This document shows positions 27,104-36,731 of a stretch of DNA of 64,000 bases, one piece after another. The notes under the pieces are model-generated. The model was not told where the DNA came from and ran no database searches. It worked only from the letters and a program-made list of their open reading frames with translations. A program made the position numbers and the translations under genes. Numbering within the stretch: the stretch's first letter is position 1; each line of letters starts with the position of its first letter. This DNA comes from Clostridia bacterium (lineage in GTDB: Bacteria > Bacillota > Clostridia > Lachnospirales > Lachnospiraceae). The stretch spans positions 62,001-126,000 of the forward strand of contig CAJTAK010000007.1 of assembly GCA_910574255.1 (NCBI GenBank), written 5' to 3'.

Positions 27104-27433
27104 TTACTCTTTTGTAAGATGGAAAAAGCTTAAGACAAATCTGCTGCCCTTGCCGACCCTGCTGGTTACGGAAATCGTCCCCTGATGGGTTTCCACAATG
27201 GATTTTGCCAGCGGCAGCCCCAGGCCGATTCCATGGGTATCCTGGGAAAAACGGCTCCGGTAAAACCGTTTGAAGATATTATGGATATCCTCCTGGTGGA
27301 TCCCTGTTCCGTTGTCTTCCACCACAATGTTTGTAAGAAGGGGCGTCCTCTCCCAGCTGATTACTACTTTCCCGCCCCTCCCGGTATATGCAATCAAATA
27401 TCTGAGAGCCAAAGGCTTAATGTAGAACAACAC
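27104..27433 (-). pseudogene. Sensor histidine kinase, ATPase-domain fragment
   Basis: About 100 recognisable residues: the G1 to G2 boxes (VVEDNGTGIHQEDI, RFYRSRFSQDTHGIGLGLPL) and the final strand ISVTSRVGKGSRFVLSF. The N-terminal sensor, transmembrane and dimerisation regions are missing. The 5' end overlaps the stop of the LytTR regulator. This HisKA-type ATPase domain normally partners OmpR-type regulators, so the junction joins parts of two different systems. Confidence 0.75.
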
Positions 27434-28106
27434 TGGAAAACTCCTTACTCCGCAGCTGCGATACGGGAACCTCTTTGCCGTTATCCATACAGGCAGTCCC
27501 GTTTTTATATCCTTTTAAATGCTTCAGGTTGATGAGATAGCTCCTGTGGCACCGGAAAAAATGGCTGCCCAGCTTCGTTTCCAGATTTTCAATCCGCTCA
27601 TAATAATCAACAACCTCGCCGGAAGCCAGGTTCAGATATATTTTCCGGTCTATGATCTCGCAGAAAATAATCTCCTCCTCCCGAATGATGCGCCCCTCAT
27701 ATCCCTTTTGCACCAGCAGGCTGTCTTCGCTGGCGTTTTGCATGGAAGTGTAAAGGCGCTCCATGGTCTTTTCAAACTGTTTTTCCTCTACCGGCTTGAC
27801 CAGATAATCGTAAGGCTCTACCTCGAAAGACTGAAACACCATCTCTTTCAGTACCGTGATAAAGATCAGGAATCCCCGAAACTTAGAATCCCTCAGCTTC
27901 CTTGCCGTTTCCATGCCGTCCATGCCCTTCATCTGGATGTCCAGAAACAGGATGTCGATCTGCCCATCGTAGCTTAGCAGCTCTTCGCCGCTTGAAAATG
28001 TCCGCAAACAGATCTCCCTGTTCTTTTTACGGAAAAAATCGTATACAAAAGCCCTTATATGATCGGACATGTGTTTTTCATCATCACAGATTGCAATACG
28101 TATCAA
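27417..28106 (-). CDS. LytTR response regulator
   Basis: 229 residues. Receiver domain (about 1-120) with IAICDDEKHM, phosphoacceptor in ILFLDIQMKGMDG and Lys in YLVKPV. LytTR DNA-binding domain (about 130-229) with FCRCHRSYLINL and KEVPVSQLRSKEF. Such regulators control peptide-antibiotic or quorum-type genes and partner GHKL kinases. No intact kinase is nearby; a GHKL fragment is at 23.4 kb. The last few residues may be altered by the kinase-fragment junction. Confidence 0.88.
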   Translation of the reverse strand: MIRIAICDDEKHMSDHIRAFVYDFFRKKNREICLRTFSSGEELLSYDGQIDILFLDIQMKGMDGMETARKLRDSKFRGFLIFITVLKEMVFQSFEVEPYDYLVKPVEEKQFEKTMERLYTSMQNASEDSLLVQKGYEGRIIREEEIIFCEIIDRKIYLNLASGEVVDYYERIENLETKLGSHFFRCHRSYLINLKHLKGYKNGTACMDNGKEVPVSQLRSKEFSSVVLH

Positions 28107-28247
28107 TGCGCCACCTCCTCGCCATTATTCGTCAACGGCAAAAGAAAAACTTTTGCCGTTGCCATAGGCAGACATTTTATGACAACCTGTCCGAAATGCC
28201 AAAACAATTTAATTGCTGTGAAATGTTTATCTGTTGCTGCGAAATGC

Positions 28248-29832
28248 TTAACTTTGCGCCCGCATCTGCTCAACCAGAGACTGCTTTTTCTGCCTGCGCA
28301 CCATCCAGACAGACAGGACTACCTCCATGCCAAACAACACCAGGAGGAACAGCCCCATTTGCAGGAACGGGAACTGGTATGGGACGACTGCGCCGGCAAA
28401 GGATTTCTTGCTGACTGACCCACAGACTGCCATGGAAATCGGCAGCCCCAGGATCACGACGGTAAGCGCCGCAAAAAGCGCATGACACATCCCCTCGGTA
28501 ATACTCATCCGGCACAGCTGCTTCCCGGTCAGGCCAACGGAGCGCAGGATACTGTTCTCACGCTTCCGGGACATCTGGTTGGAAAGCGTCGTATTGATCA
28601 GGTTGACAACGCCGAACAGGAAGATCAGCCAGGAAAGGGCCTGCAGGCTTCCAAAAATAATGCTGCTCTGCATTTTCTCATATTTGATATGTGAGGCTAT
28701 GGTATCCATTCCAAGATTGCTGCGGCCGGATACCAGCTCCTGCAGGCTGCGTTCCACAGCCTCTGCTTTTGCGGGATCATTCACAATACTCCAGGAGTAG
28801 TCAAAGCTTCCGATTTCAGGATGTATCTCATGAAACAACTCCTCTGGTGCGAACAGGGCTGCCGAATCCATGGCAAGCGCACCATGTCCGTTTGCTGCCT
28901 TCGACGCATCGAACAGTCCGGATATGGTAACTGTCACGGTTTTCTGGCCCAGGGTCAGCTCAATAGTGGCCCCAACATCCATATCGGCATGGTGCTTCTG
29001 ATAACCTGTACTCAGAAGGATGCTGTGGGTATCCGCCGGCAAGCACAAGAGCAGCTATGCCAAAGATGGTCACAAAGTCAATGGACTTTGAATTTAAAGC
29101 AAAATAATTGCTGTTCATCCCTACATGCGCAGAGCCAAACTGTGCGGCAATCTCCCTGCAGCGGGCAGCCATGGTTTCCTGGCTAAACTGCCTGTCATTT
29201 TTGAAATGCACATAGGCACGGTATCCTGCAGGGTCAAATCCGACCCACTGCGTCAAGGCCGCCTTGGAAACGGCAATGGCACATAGATTCGCTTCCTTTT
29301 CTCCCACATTAGACAGGATTCCGGTCACGGTATAGTCGCCATGAAAGCTTTCGGTATCTAACCGGATCGTCTCACCGATTTTGGCATTGGAACCGTAAGC
29401 GGAGAGAAAATATTCACTGACAGCAACTTCATTCACCTTTGTCGGGAGTTCTCCTTTTACCAGCTCCATCTGGCTGCGGGCAATATACATCATGTCACTG
29501 TCGCAGTACACATAGGAGGCGTTGTATCCCTGCTCCGAATGCTCCTGCCCCAGTAAATAGTATTCGCCCATGCGGGCAAGTTCCGGCAGTTCTTTCAGCG
29601 CCTCCACATGGTCCGCCTCCACTCCGGTGAAGACCGCCTCATAGGTGTCGGCTACCTGATTACGCTGGATCTGTGCAATGGAAACGGATATAACCGCTGC
29701 AAAGCATATCAGAAACGCTGCCAGGGCGACGGCAATTACCACCATCAGGTCCCGGCGCTTCTCGCTTGCCAGGCTGCGCTTTGCAAGTTTTTTCACAATA
29801 GCGCCGGTATCATTTTCAAAAGGCCATGTCAT
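28248..29832 (-). pseudogene. FtsX/MacB-type ABC permease with internal deletion
   Basis: The first part runs from the ATG at 29832 (AAAGGAGG upstream, MTWPFENDTG) through the first transmembrane helix and periplasmic domain to IFGIAALVLAG near 28985. It then goes out of frame. The second part, in another frame, resumes within the second periplasmic domain (HSILLSTGYQKHHAD near 29030) and continues through the last three transmembrane helices to 28248. The middle two helices, roughly 200 residues, are missing. Compared with the 797-residue neighbour it should be non-functional. Confidence 0.8.
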
Positions 29833-29839
29833 GTTTGTT

Positions 29840-29898
29840 TCCTCCTTTTTGCCCTGCTTTTTGGGCATACAGGGATACCCGCAGGGTGATTCCTCCTT
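29840..29898. repeat. Variant hairpin repeat before the second permease
   Basis: GCCCTGCTTTTTGGGC (29851-29866) replaces GCACATGGTTTTTGTGC of the 51-bp family while ATACAGGGATACCCGCAGGGTG keeps its right half. The stem pairs changed together. As elsewhere it abuts the ribosome binding site of the following minus-strand gene. Confidence 0.75.
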
Positions 29899-29926
29899 TG
29901 GTCCAATATTCCTTTTTCAAGCGAAG

Positions 29927-32320
29927 TCATTCTGTCGCCTTGATCCGCTCCACAAGGGAGAGTTTTCTGGTATAACGGACCGCACAGACCGAGAATAACG
30001 CCTGCACCAGGAGCAGCGCAGCTACAAACACCAGGACCTGAACCACCGGGAAATGATAGGTGAGTTTCCCGAACATGCCTACCTGATCAAAGATATGGCA
30101 CACTGCCAGGCTGCATGCTGTCCCAGCCGTCAGGGTAACAAACAGCGTGATCCCAATATAGTATAGACATTCATAGGACAGCATCCTGGACATCTGCCGT
30201 CCGCTCATTCCAACAGACTGGAACACGCCGAACTCCTGCTGGCGGGCTAAAAGGTTCGTGATCAGCGTATTGGCAAGGTTTATCAGCGAAAACAGAAAGA
30301 TAAAGATCAAAAGGCTGTAATCCCTTTTCAGTTCCCCCTGCATCCCGCTCTTAAGAACCGCGATGGAATCCTCCAGGCCCAAAACCGCCACCCGTTCATC
30401 GGATACGGCGTCATACACCGCTCTGCGAAGCTCCTTGCCGTCCTCCCTGGTATGGATATTCACATAGCTGGCAAAATCCGAAATTTCCGGGTAAAGGACG
30501 GACAGTTCTTCCTCCGGCAGAATAAAGAAATGTGCGGAGCTGCCGATGGGGATATCTTTGACAATGCCCATTACCGTATATGTCTTCGCCTGCCCGTTGT
30601 AACAGGAAAGAGTCACGGTATCCCCCACCTGATAGGTGGTCTTGTAGATCTCCTTCAGGGCGCTGCCTGAGGGACAGACCAGGATGCCGTTTTGCTCTGC
30701 CAGCTGCCGGTAATCCGCATTTCCCTTAAGGACCGCGCCGCCGGTATACATCTTAGCCATATTTTCCTGGTCAATCCCCCGGATGATGAAAGCCTCATGC
30801 TCCCGGTTGCCCGGGATCGCACTGATGGCAGGGATCTCCACACAGGCTGTGCTGTAAGCCGTGACGTAGTCCACGCCGGAAATCGCTGCAAGCTCTTCCC
30901 GCAAAGCCTCCCCCAGAGGATTTTCTTTCTGCATCTCATAAAATTCCCGGCCCGCATAGTCCTCATATTGCAGAAGGTACTGGCTCCTGTCTCCAAACTG
31001 GGACTGGGCCATTTCTTCTATATCCACCGAATTTGCATAGGCAGAAATACAAAGCAGCAAAATTCCGGTCAGGCTTAAGGAAGTGGCCGTTACAAATGCC
31101 TTTTTCCGGTTCCTGGAAAAATTCATCCGGGCCAGACAGGGCATGGTAAGACGGCGGTGGATCTGCCTGGAAACACCCCGGTACTGCTGTTCGGAATATG
31201 CTGTAGCCCGGATGGCTTCAATTGCAGATACTTTTCCCACCATGGATAAAGGCTTCCTGGTGGCGACCAGAACCATCCCATAGGTTAGAAAGGAAACCAT
31301 CAGCCCGGATCCGATATTATCACGCCAGAACCAATAACCGGGTACAGCAACAAGCGCAATTCCTGCTGCCAGGAGCAGGCCAAGGGGAATGGCTATAGCA
31401 GTCAGCAGACGCCGTTCCCTCTTTACCACCCGCTTTAACTGCCTCGGCGTTGTCCCAAGCACCTTCAGTCGGCCGTATTCCCTCATTTTTCCCATCACAG
31501 AAATATAGAAAATGTTGTAGATTACGATAGCGCAGATCACAGCAATTAAAATTGACAGGGCATAAATCTCCATCCCGTTTCCCAGATAAAGATCCAGCAT
31601 TCCAAAGTAGTTGGAACTATAAAACGTCCTGTCTTCTGGGATGCCCATTTCCCGGAAAAAGGCTTCAATATCCATACGGAGCTGCTCTGGTTCCATCCCC
31701 TGGCTTCCAGCAAAACGGAACCGCAGGTCATATGGCGCCTTATGGCCAGATGTATCCACGCTGCTTTCCGAGATCCAGGCCGTGAAAATCCGGCTGTCGT
31801 TCTCCGATTCCAGGATGCCTGTTACAGTATATGCCTTTTCTCCGTTACCAAGGTTCAGGGTGAGGGTCTGGCCCACCTCTGCCGGAAGGTCAAAATAATT
31901 GAGAAAAGACCGGTCTATGCAGAGTTCATTCTCTTCCTGGGGATAATTCCCAACAATTTCTCCGTATCCCATCAGATTAATCATTTCTTTGCTTACAAAG
32001 CTGACATTTAACGTGCTGTCCTCATGGCGGACCGAACCGGCATCAGCGGTATATCCCCATTTTTCAAACCTTCCCGTGTCTGCAAGCCGGGTAACCTCTT
32101 CTTTGGTCAGCCCGCTGCACCCGGCCTGATACTGTCCCAGAATATTGTCCAGCGTCTGCTTCTGCTGTGCAGAATAGATAAAACTAAGGGTTCCCATAAG
32201 GCAGACAGCAAGAGCAATCGTAAGGATGATAAAAATGCTCCGGCGCCTGTCTGCTTTCATACTGCGGCTTGCCAGCTTCTTTTCTACGATACTGGTATCA
32301 TTTTCAAAAGGCCATGTCAT
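29927..32320 (-). CDS. FtsX-like ABC transporter permease, 797 residues
   Basis: Begins MTWPFENDTSIVEKKLASRS, nearly the same start as the next gene, so the two are tandem paralogues. It has one transmembrane helix near the N-terminus (about 26-46), a large extracellular MacB-type domain, helices around 255-280, 310-345, a long second extracellular domain, and three helices at the C-terminus. Two-permease, one-ATPase sets of this kind export or detoxify peptide antibiotics. Ribosome binding site GGGGGTGG. The ATPase gene ends 14 bases upstream. Confidence 0.88.
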   Translation of the reverse strand: MTWPFENDTSIVEKKLASRSMKADRRRSIFIILTIALAVCLMGTLSFIYSAQQKQTLDNILGQYQAGCSGLTKEEVTRLADTGRFEKWGYTADAGSVRHEDSTLNVSFVSKEMINLMGYGEIVGNYPQEENELCIDRSFLNYFDLPAEVGQTLTLNLGNGEKAYTVTGILESENDSRIFTAWISESSVDTSGHKAPYDLRFRFAGSQGMEPEQLRMDIEAFFREMGIPEDRTFYSSNYFGMLDLYLGNGMEIYALSILIAVICAIVIYNIFYISVMGKMREYGRLKVLGTTPRQLKRVVKRERRLLTAIAIPLGLLLAAGIALVAVPGYWFWRDNIGSGLMVSFLTYGMVLVATRKPLSMVGKVSAIEAIRATAYSEQQYRGVSRQIHRRLTMPCLARMNFSRNRKKAFVTATSLSLTGILLLCISAYANSVDIEEMAQSQFGDRSQYLLQYEDYAGREFYEMQKENPLGEALREELAAISGVDYVTAYSTACVEIPAISAIPGNREHEAFIIRGIDQENMAKMYTGGAVLKGNADYRQLAEQNGILVCPSGSALKEIYKTTYQVGDTVTLSCYNGQAKTYTVMGIVKDIPIGSSAHFFILPEEELSVLYPEISDFASYVNIHTREDGKELRRAVYDAVSDERVAVLGLEDSIAVLKSGMQGELKRDYSLLIFIFLFSLINLANTLITNLLARQQEFGVFQSVGMSGRQMSRMLSYECLYYIGITLFVTLTAGTACSLAVCHIFDQVGMFGKLTYHFPVVQVLVFVAALLLVQALFSVCAVRYTRKLSLVERIKATE

Positions 32321-32334
32321 ATCTTGCCACCCCC

Positions 32335-33000
32335 TTACTCCACGATCCTGCCGTCCTCAATCCTTATGATCCGGTCAGCAAGCTGGGCAATCTCGTTATT
32401 ATGGGTAATCATGACAATGGTCTGGTTAAACTCCATACTGGTACGCTTTAAAAGCCCCAGCACATCGGCGCTGGTCTTAGAATCCAGATTTCCGGTGGGC
32501 TCATCGGCCAGGATGATGGCCGGTTTAGTGATGAGAGCCCGGGCAATGGCGACACGCTGCTGCTGTCCGCCGGAAAGGTTATTCGGCATATTCTGCAGTT
32601 TATCTTCCAATGCCAGCATCTCCACGATCTCATCCATGAACTTCCTGTCTGCCACATCTCCGTCCAGCTCCACAGGCAGGACAATGTTCTCATACACATT
32701 CAGGATCGGGACAAGGTTATAGTTCTGGAAGATAAAGCCGATGTTGCGGCGGCGGAAAATGGTCAGTTCCTCGTCATTCTTTTTGGCCAGCTCATCCCCA
32801 CGGACAATAACATTGCCGGAAGTGGGCGTATCCAGCCCGCCCATCATGTTGAGCAAGGTGGATTTCCCACTGCCGGACGTTCCGACGATTGCCACAAACT
32901 CCCCCTGTTCCACAGAGAGGCTGACGCCATCCAGGGCGCGGGTAAGATTCGGCTCACTGCCATAATACTTTTTCAGATCAATCGTTTGTAATACATTCAT
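32335..33000 (-). CDS. ABC transporter ATPase, MacB/BceA type
   Basis: 221 residues, full length: Walker A GTSGSGKSTLL, Q-loop FIFQNYNLVP, signature LSGGQQQRVAIARA, Walker B IILADEPTGNLD and H-loop MITHNNE. It energises the adjacent FtsX permeases. Its promoter carries two pairs of heptamers (33057-33106) matching those before the response regulator gene at 36540 and the BcrA-like ATPase at 34618, so it is probably induced by that two-component system. Confidence 0.92.
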   Translation of the reverse strand: MNVLQTIDLKKYYGSEPNLTRALDGVSLSVEQGEFVAIVGTSGSGKSTLLNMMGGLDTPTSGNVIVRGDELAKKNDEELTIFRRRNIGFIFQNYNLVPILNVYENIVLPVELDGDVADRKFMDEIVEMLALEDKLQNMPNNLSGGQQQRVAIARALITKPAIILADEPTGNLDSKTSADVLGLLKRTSMEFNQTIVMITHNNEIAQLADRIIRIEDGRIVE

Positions 33001-33044
33001 AAATCAAATGCTCCTTTCAAGGCTTTCTGCCTGTTGATAAGGAC

Positions 33045-33106
33045 ATTATAAAATCCAAATGTCACAGAAATGTCCGAAGCGGCATAAAAAATGCGGCTGA
33101 AATGTT
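33045..33106 (-). promoter_or_regulatory. Promoter with two OmpR-type direct repeats (MacB-like operon)
   Basis: On the minus strand: -10 TATAAT (33045-33050), then six bases upstream GACATTT (33057-33063) and GACATTT (33068-33074), spaced 11 bases. A second pair reads CGCATTT (33089-33095) and AACATTT (33100-33106), again 11 apart. The first pair occupies the -35 position. Confidence 0.65.
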
Positions 33107-33179
33107 ACAAGACTCGGACATTTCAAAATTCTTATTCATAATACAGAGCCTTAACCTTTTCCAATACCAAATAGAATAT

Positions 33180-33785
33180 TCACAACCTTTTTCCAGTAAT
33201 AAATACACTTACCAAAAATGAAACCCCTAAAATAATCAAGCAGATTAAAATCAAAACTGGAATCAATAGGGTGTTTGAAAGTATTACATCATTTTCCGTA
33301 AAATTCCGTAAAAGAAATAATGCTGGAATAAGTAGGAATCGAAAATAAGAAGCAGATTGTATTCCAAACTTAAATGCTGCTGGCAGAAAAATACTTGTCC
33401 AAATCAGAGGAAAGACTACTGCAACGCATAGCGATATTGCAATAATATCTAAAGAATAGGAGTGCGTGACAACGGCATAAATGATGTTACAAACAATTCC
33501 ACCTAAAACTGAAATTATCATAAAGATCAGACAGCTTAAATATTTGCTTGCTATGTTTTCCCATTTCTTGAGAGGCAAAATGTTTCCATACCTATTCCAC
33601 TCACACTTATACTCAGGATAGAAGCAATATGTGGATACACTACTTGCTACAAAAGAAAAAAATAATGCTCCAATAACGGGAGAAATTCCAATAAATGAAA
33701 TTCCAATGGCGAATATACCGAACAGCAGATTTATTTTAGGCGCTTTCATTGACAATTTAATGTTTTTATAAATCAATCCTCGCAT
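33180..33785 (-). CDS. ABC-2 type permease
   Basis: 201 residues with six hydrophobic segments and a short charged loop after the second (EYKCEWNRYGNILPLKKWE), as in small ABC-2 permeases of BcrA/YtrB-like exporters. Ribosome binding site GGGGGG. It overlaps the ATPase gene by 13 bases. Lower GC than the flanking MacB-like operon suggests separate origin. Confidence 0.8.
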   Translation of the reverse strand: MRGLIYKNIKLSMKAPKINLLFGIFAIGISFIGISPVIGALFFSFVASSVSTYCFYPEYKCEWNRYGNILPLKKWENIASKYLSCLIFMIISVLGGIVCNIIYAVVTHSYSLDIIAISLCVAVVFPLIWTSIFLPAAFKFGIQSASYFRFLLIPALFLLRNFTENDVILSNTLLIPVLILICLIILGVSFLVSVFITGKRL

Positions 33786-34618
33786 TTTGTATCCCCCCTC
33801 ATAAAAAAGAGTAAAATTTCTTCTAAAGTAGCAGTGCGATATTTTAAGTCTGGCTGTGCATCTCTCTTATCAATCAGATATTGAACACCTTTTTCAGTTC
33901 CTTTTTGAGAAATGTGTTTTATAGGAATAGTTGTTTTACATTCACAAATGCAGTATCGTTGAAGTAACTGCTCTTTCTTTTCTTGAAAAATAATATGCCC
34001 CCTATCTATCAGCACAACAATATCCGCAGTCTTTTCAACATCCGAAATAATATGTGAAGAAAATAGGATTGAAGAATTTTGGGATTTTACATACTCTATA
34101 AACATATCCAGTATTTCATCACGAACAACAGGATCAAGACCTGTTGTAGCTTCATCTAAAACCAACAGTTTTGCATGATGTGACATGGCTGCAATAATAT
34201 CTAATTTCATTTTCATTCCCCTGGAAAAGGAAGAAATTGTTTGCATTTTAGGAATAGAAAACCTTTGTAAAAGTTGACAATATTGTTCATTGTCCCATTC
34301 TTTATATGCTCCAGACAGGATGACACCCATATCATGAGGTGTGAGTTCTTCGGGATAAAAACATTCATCAAAAGCAACCCCTATTTGTTGCTTGATTTTC
34401 GTTTCATCCTTCGGATAATGTAAACCCAAAATCTCAATTTCTCCCGAATCTTTATCTATGAGATTGAGTAATAAATTTATTGTAGTGCTTTTACCTGCGC
34501 CATTTTCTCCAATGAACCCTACAATTTTTCCTTGCGGAACCTCCAGACTGACATTATCCAACTTAAAATCACGAAACTTTTTTGTTATATTCCTCATTTC
34601 AACACACTTCGTTGTCAT
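33773..34618 (-). CDS. ABC transporter ATPase, BcrA/YtrB type
   Basis: 281 residues. Walker A GENGAGKSTTINL, signature FSRGMKMKLDIIAA (a variant typical of YtrB), Walker B LLVLDEATTGLDP and H-loop ILFSSHIISDVEK. It pairs with the following ABC-2 permease. Closely similar in layout to the pair at 36.7-38.2 kb. Its promoter has the same heptamer repeats as two other operons here. Confidence 0.9.
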   Translation of the reverse strand: MTTKCVEMRNITKKFRDFKLDNVSLEVPQGKIVGFIGENGAGKSTTINLLLNLIDKDSGEIEILGLHYPKDETKIKQQIGVAFDECFYPEELTPHDMGVILSGAYKEWDNEQYCQLLQRFSIPKMQTISSFSRGMKMKLDIIAAMSHHAKLLVLDEATTGLDPVVRDEILDMFIEYVKSQNSSILFSSHIISDVEKTADIVVLIDRGHIIFQEKKEQLLQRYCICECKTTIPIKHISQKGTEKGVQYLIDKRDAQPDLKYRTATLEEILLFFMRGDTKCED

Positions 34619-34647
34619 AAAATTATACCTCCATATTTGATAAGAGT

Positions 34648-34716
34648 ATTGTAAAACCCAAATGTCCGCAAAATGTTACAGCGGCCAAAAATTCATAAAA
34701 ATGCGGCTCAAATGTT
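34648..34716 (-). promoter_or_regulatory. Promoter with two OmpR-type direct repeats (BcrA-like pair)
   Basis: Minus strand: -10 TACAAT (34648-34653), GACATTT (34660-34666) six bases upstream, AACATTT (34671-34677), then a second pair CGCATTT (34699-34705) and AACATTT (34710-34716). Both pairs are spaced 11 bases. The geometry matches 33045-33106. Confidence 0.65.
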
Positions 34717-34822
34717 ACAAGTCTGGTACATTTCAGCCGAAAACCTGCCACTGGCAGCTTTATTGGCACACTGCTGCGAAAAAATTTACGCCGGACAGCT
34801 TGGAATGTCCCTCTGCCATATG

Positions 34823-35854
34823 CTATCTTGTAAGGAGCATAATGGAAAATTCCGAACCCTTGCCCGGCTCCGAAACCACTTTGATATAGCCTCCCTGCCG
34901 CATTACAATCTCGCGGGTCAGATACAGGCCGATTCCCACCCCCTGCTGCCCGTGTACTTCTTCCTCACGATAGAAGCGCCGGAAAATGGCAGCCTGATTG
35001 CTCTCCGGGATACCCTTGCCGGTATCGGACACACTCAGTTTTACATACATTTCCCATTGTTCTACTGAAACTCGGATTGCTCCTCCGGCCGGGGTATATT
35101 TCACTGCATTATCCAGCAGGTTGAATACGGCTTCCGCCGTCCACTTGCTGTCATGGGAAAGGATGAGATCCTCCGGACAGTCCACTGTTACGGATATATT
35201 CTTTTTCTCCGCCGTATATACGATGCCGCTTAAGGCCATCGCCAGCGTGTCAATCAGCAGGGCGTCTTTCTTTTCCAACCGGATTGCCCCTGTTTCCAGC
35301 CGTGAGGTTTTCACAAGAGCCTGAAAAAGAAACTCCAGCTTGTCCGTCTGATTCCGGATGCCCTTCAGGAACTCCAACTGTTCTTCCTCTGTGACCGGTT
35401 TTGAAAGCAGCGTGTCCGTCACCATTTTCAGATTTGCCACCGGTGTTTTCACCTGATGGGAAACATCTGACACCAGCATCTGCAGCTCCTGCCGTTCCTC
35501 ATCCACCTTCTTCCGGTTCTCCTGCATGATCCCATACAGCCGCAAAAGACGGTAGCTGATATGGGCGAAGAGTGTTTCACTGTCCCCGGCGCGCACAGGC
35601 TCTCCGCTTCCGCTGATCATCTGGTCCATTGCCCGGCACAGCTCCCTGGTAAATATGGAAAGCCGTTTGCCAAAGGCAACCGTCAGAAGGAACATCCATG
35701 CAAGGGCGCAGAGCATCAGCAGCATACCGGAGGCCAGTATCCACATCTGCCCTGTCACCGCAAAGAAAACTGCGCAGATGACCAGCATGGAAACCGCCAT
35801 ACCGCCGATGCTCAGCAGGAATATCCTTTTTACAGAGATTCGCCCCAGATTCAT
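34823..35854 (-). CDS. Sensor histidine kinase
   Basis: 343 residues from the ATG at 35854, which overlaps the regulator stop by four bases (GGAGG nine bases upstream). Two transmembrane helices (about 12-58) with almost no extracellular loop, then a dimerisation domain with the phospho-accepting His in SDVSHQVKTPVANL and an ATPase domain (NLLDNAVKYTPAGG, DTGKGIPESN, GVGIGLYLTREI). Intramembrane-type kinases with this topology often sense antibiotics through a Bce-type transporter, which is encoded next door. Confidence 0.9.
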   Translation of the reverse strand: MNLGRISVKRIFLLSIGGMAVSMLVICAVFFAVTGQMWILASGMLLMLCALAWMFLLTVAFGKRLSIFTRELCRAMDQMISGSGEPVRAGDSETLFAHISYRLLRLYGIMQENRKKVDEERQELQMLVSDVSHQVKTPVANLKMVTDTLLSKPVTEEEQLEFLKGIRNQTDKLEFLFQALVKTSRLETGAIRLEKKDALLIDTLAMALSGIVYTAEKKNISVTVDCPEDLILSHDSKWTAEAVFNLLDNAVKYTPAGGAIRVSVEQWEMYVKLSVSDTGKGIPESNQAAIFRRFYREEEVHGQQGVGIGLYLTREIVMRQGGYIKVVSEPGKGSEFSIMLLTR

Positions 35855-36540
35855 TTTCTCTCGCCTCCCATCCACTGATACCCAATTCCGTAAATCGTTT
35901 TGATATAAGTATCGCCATCCGCCTCAATCTTGCCCCGGATACGGCTGATGGAGGTTGTCAGCGTGTGTTCGTCCACATAGTTTTCATCCACATCCCACAG
36001 CCGCTCCAGAAGGCGCTGCCTGGTCAGGATCTGTTTTGGATTTTTGCAGAACAGGTACAGCATCTTATACTCCATAGGGGAAAGGGTAAGGGGCTTTCCA
36101 TTCAGCGCAGCGGACTGCTCCGAAAAGTCCAGAAACAGCCTGCCGTCATCATAGAAATCCTTTGTAAGCCCCCGGTGTTCCAGCATAGCGAACATGGCCC
36201 ATATTTTCCGCAGCAGCGCCCCAATGGAAAAGGGCTTGGTAATATAATCCACAGCCCCCACTTCATACCCCCGGATCTGGTCGCTCTCCTGGTCGTTGGC
36301 CGTCAGGAAGATCACCAGTGTGTCAGGGTTCTCCGGCTTTATGAGCCTGCACAGGTCATAGCCGCTGCCATCCGGCAGATTGATGTCCAGAAGTACCAGG
36401 TCATATTCCGTCTGCGTCAATAACTCGGTGGCTGTGCCGGCATTCAGAGCTGATACGGTATCATAACCCTCAGAAATCAGGTTGTAAGTCAGCGTTTTAT
36501 TTAAAAGGTCGTCATCCTCTACCAGTAAAATCTTTTTCAT
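35851..36540 (-). CDS. OmpR-family response regulator
   Basis: 229 residues from the ATG at 36540 (GAGGAG seven bases upstream). Receiver domain with LVEDDDLLN, phosphoacceptor in LVLLDINLPDGSG and Lys in DYITKPF; winged helix with LSPMEYKMLYLFCKNP and VDEHTLTTSISRIRGKIE. Direct heptamer repeats spaced 11 bases lie at its own promoter and at two ABC operons downstream, so it probably activates its own gene and both transporters. Confidence 0.92.
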   Translation of the reverse strand: MKKILLVEDDDLLNKTLTYNLISEGYDTVSALNAGTATELLTQTEYDLVLLDINLPDGSGYDLCRLIKPENPDTLVIFLTANDQESDQIRGYEVGAVDYITKPFSIGALLRKIWAMFAMLEHRGLTKDFYDDGRLFLDFSEQSAALNGKPLTLSPMEYKMLYLFCKNPKQILTRQRLLERLWDVDENYVDEHTLTTSISRIRGKIEADGDTYIKTIYGIGYQWMGGERK

Positions 36541-36566
36541 ATCCACACTCCTCTGCTTTTTTACAT

Positions 36567-36596
36567 AGATAAACATACAAATGTCCGCGAAATGTT
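36567..36596 (-). promoter_or_regulatory. OmpR-type direct repeat at the regulator's own promoter
   Basis: Minus strand: -10 TTATCT (36567-36572), then GACATTT (36579-36585) six bases upstream and AACATTT (36590-36596), spaced 11 bases. Same spacing to -10 as the other two sites. Confidence 0.6.
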
Positions 36597-36731
36597 ACAG
36601 TAGGCAACTTTTTTCATCCTATGCCCGGATTCCTTTCCAGAATATTTGTCTATCTAAATTCCATAAATTTTTTTGGGGTGCAGACAGTCTTCGTCAGCTG
36701 TCTGCACCCCGCCTCTTTCATCCTATATTCA

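Noticed and set aside
36675..36710. 13-bp perfect stem GGGGTGCAGACAG as a terminator
   Set aside because: The strand on which the ABC-2 operon ends has A residues, not T, after the stem, and the other strand has no gene to end. It is a stable stem of unclear role, not a confident terminator.
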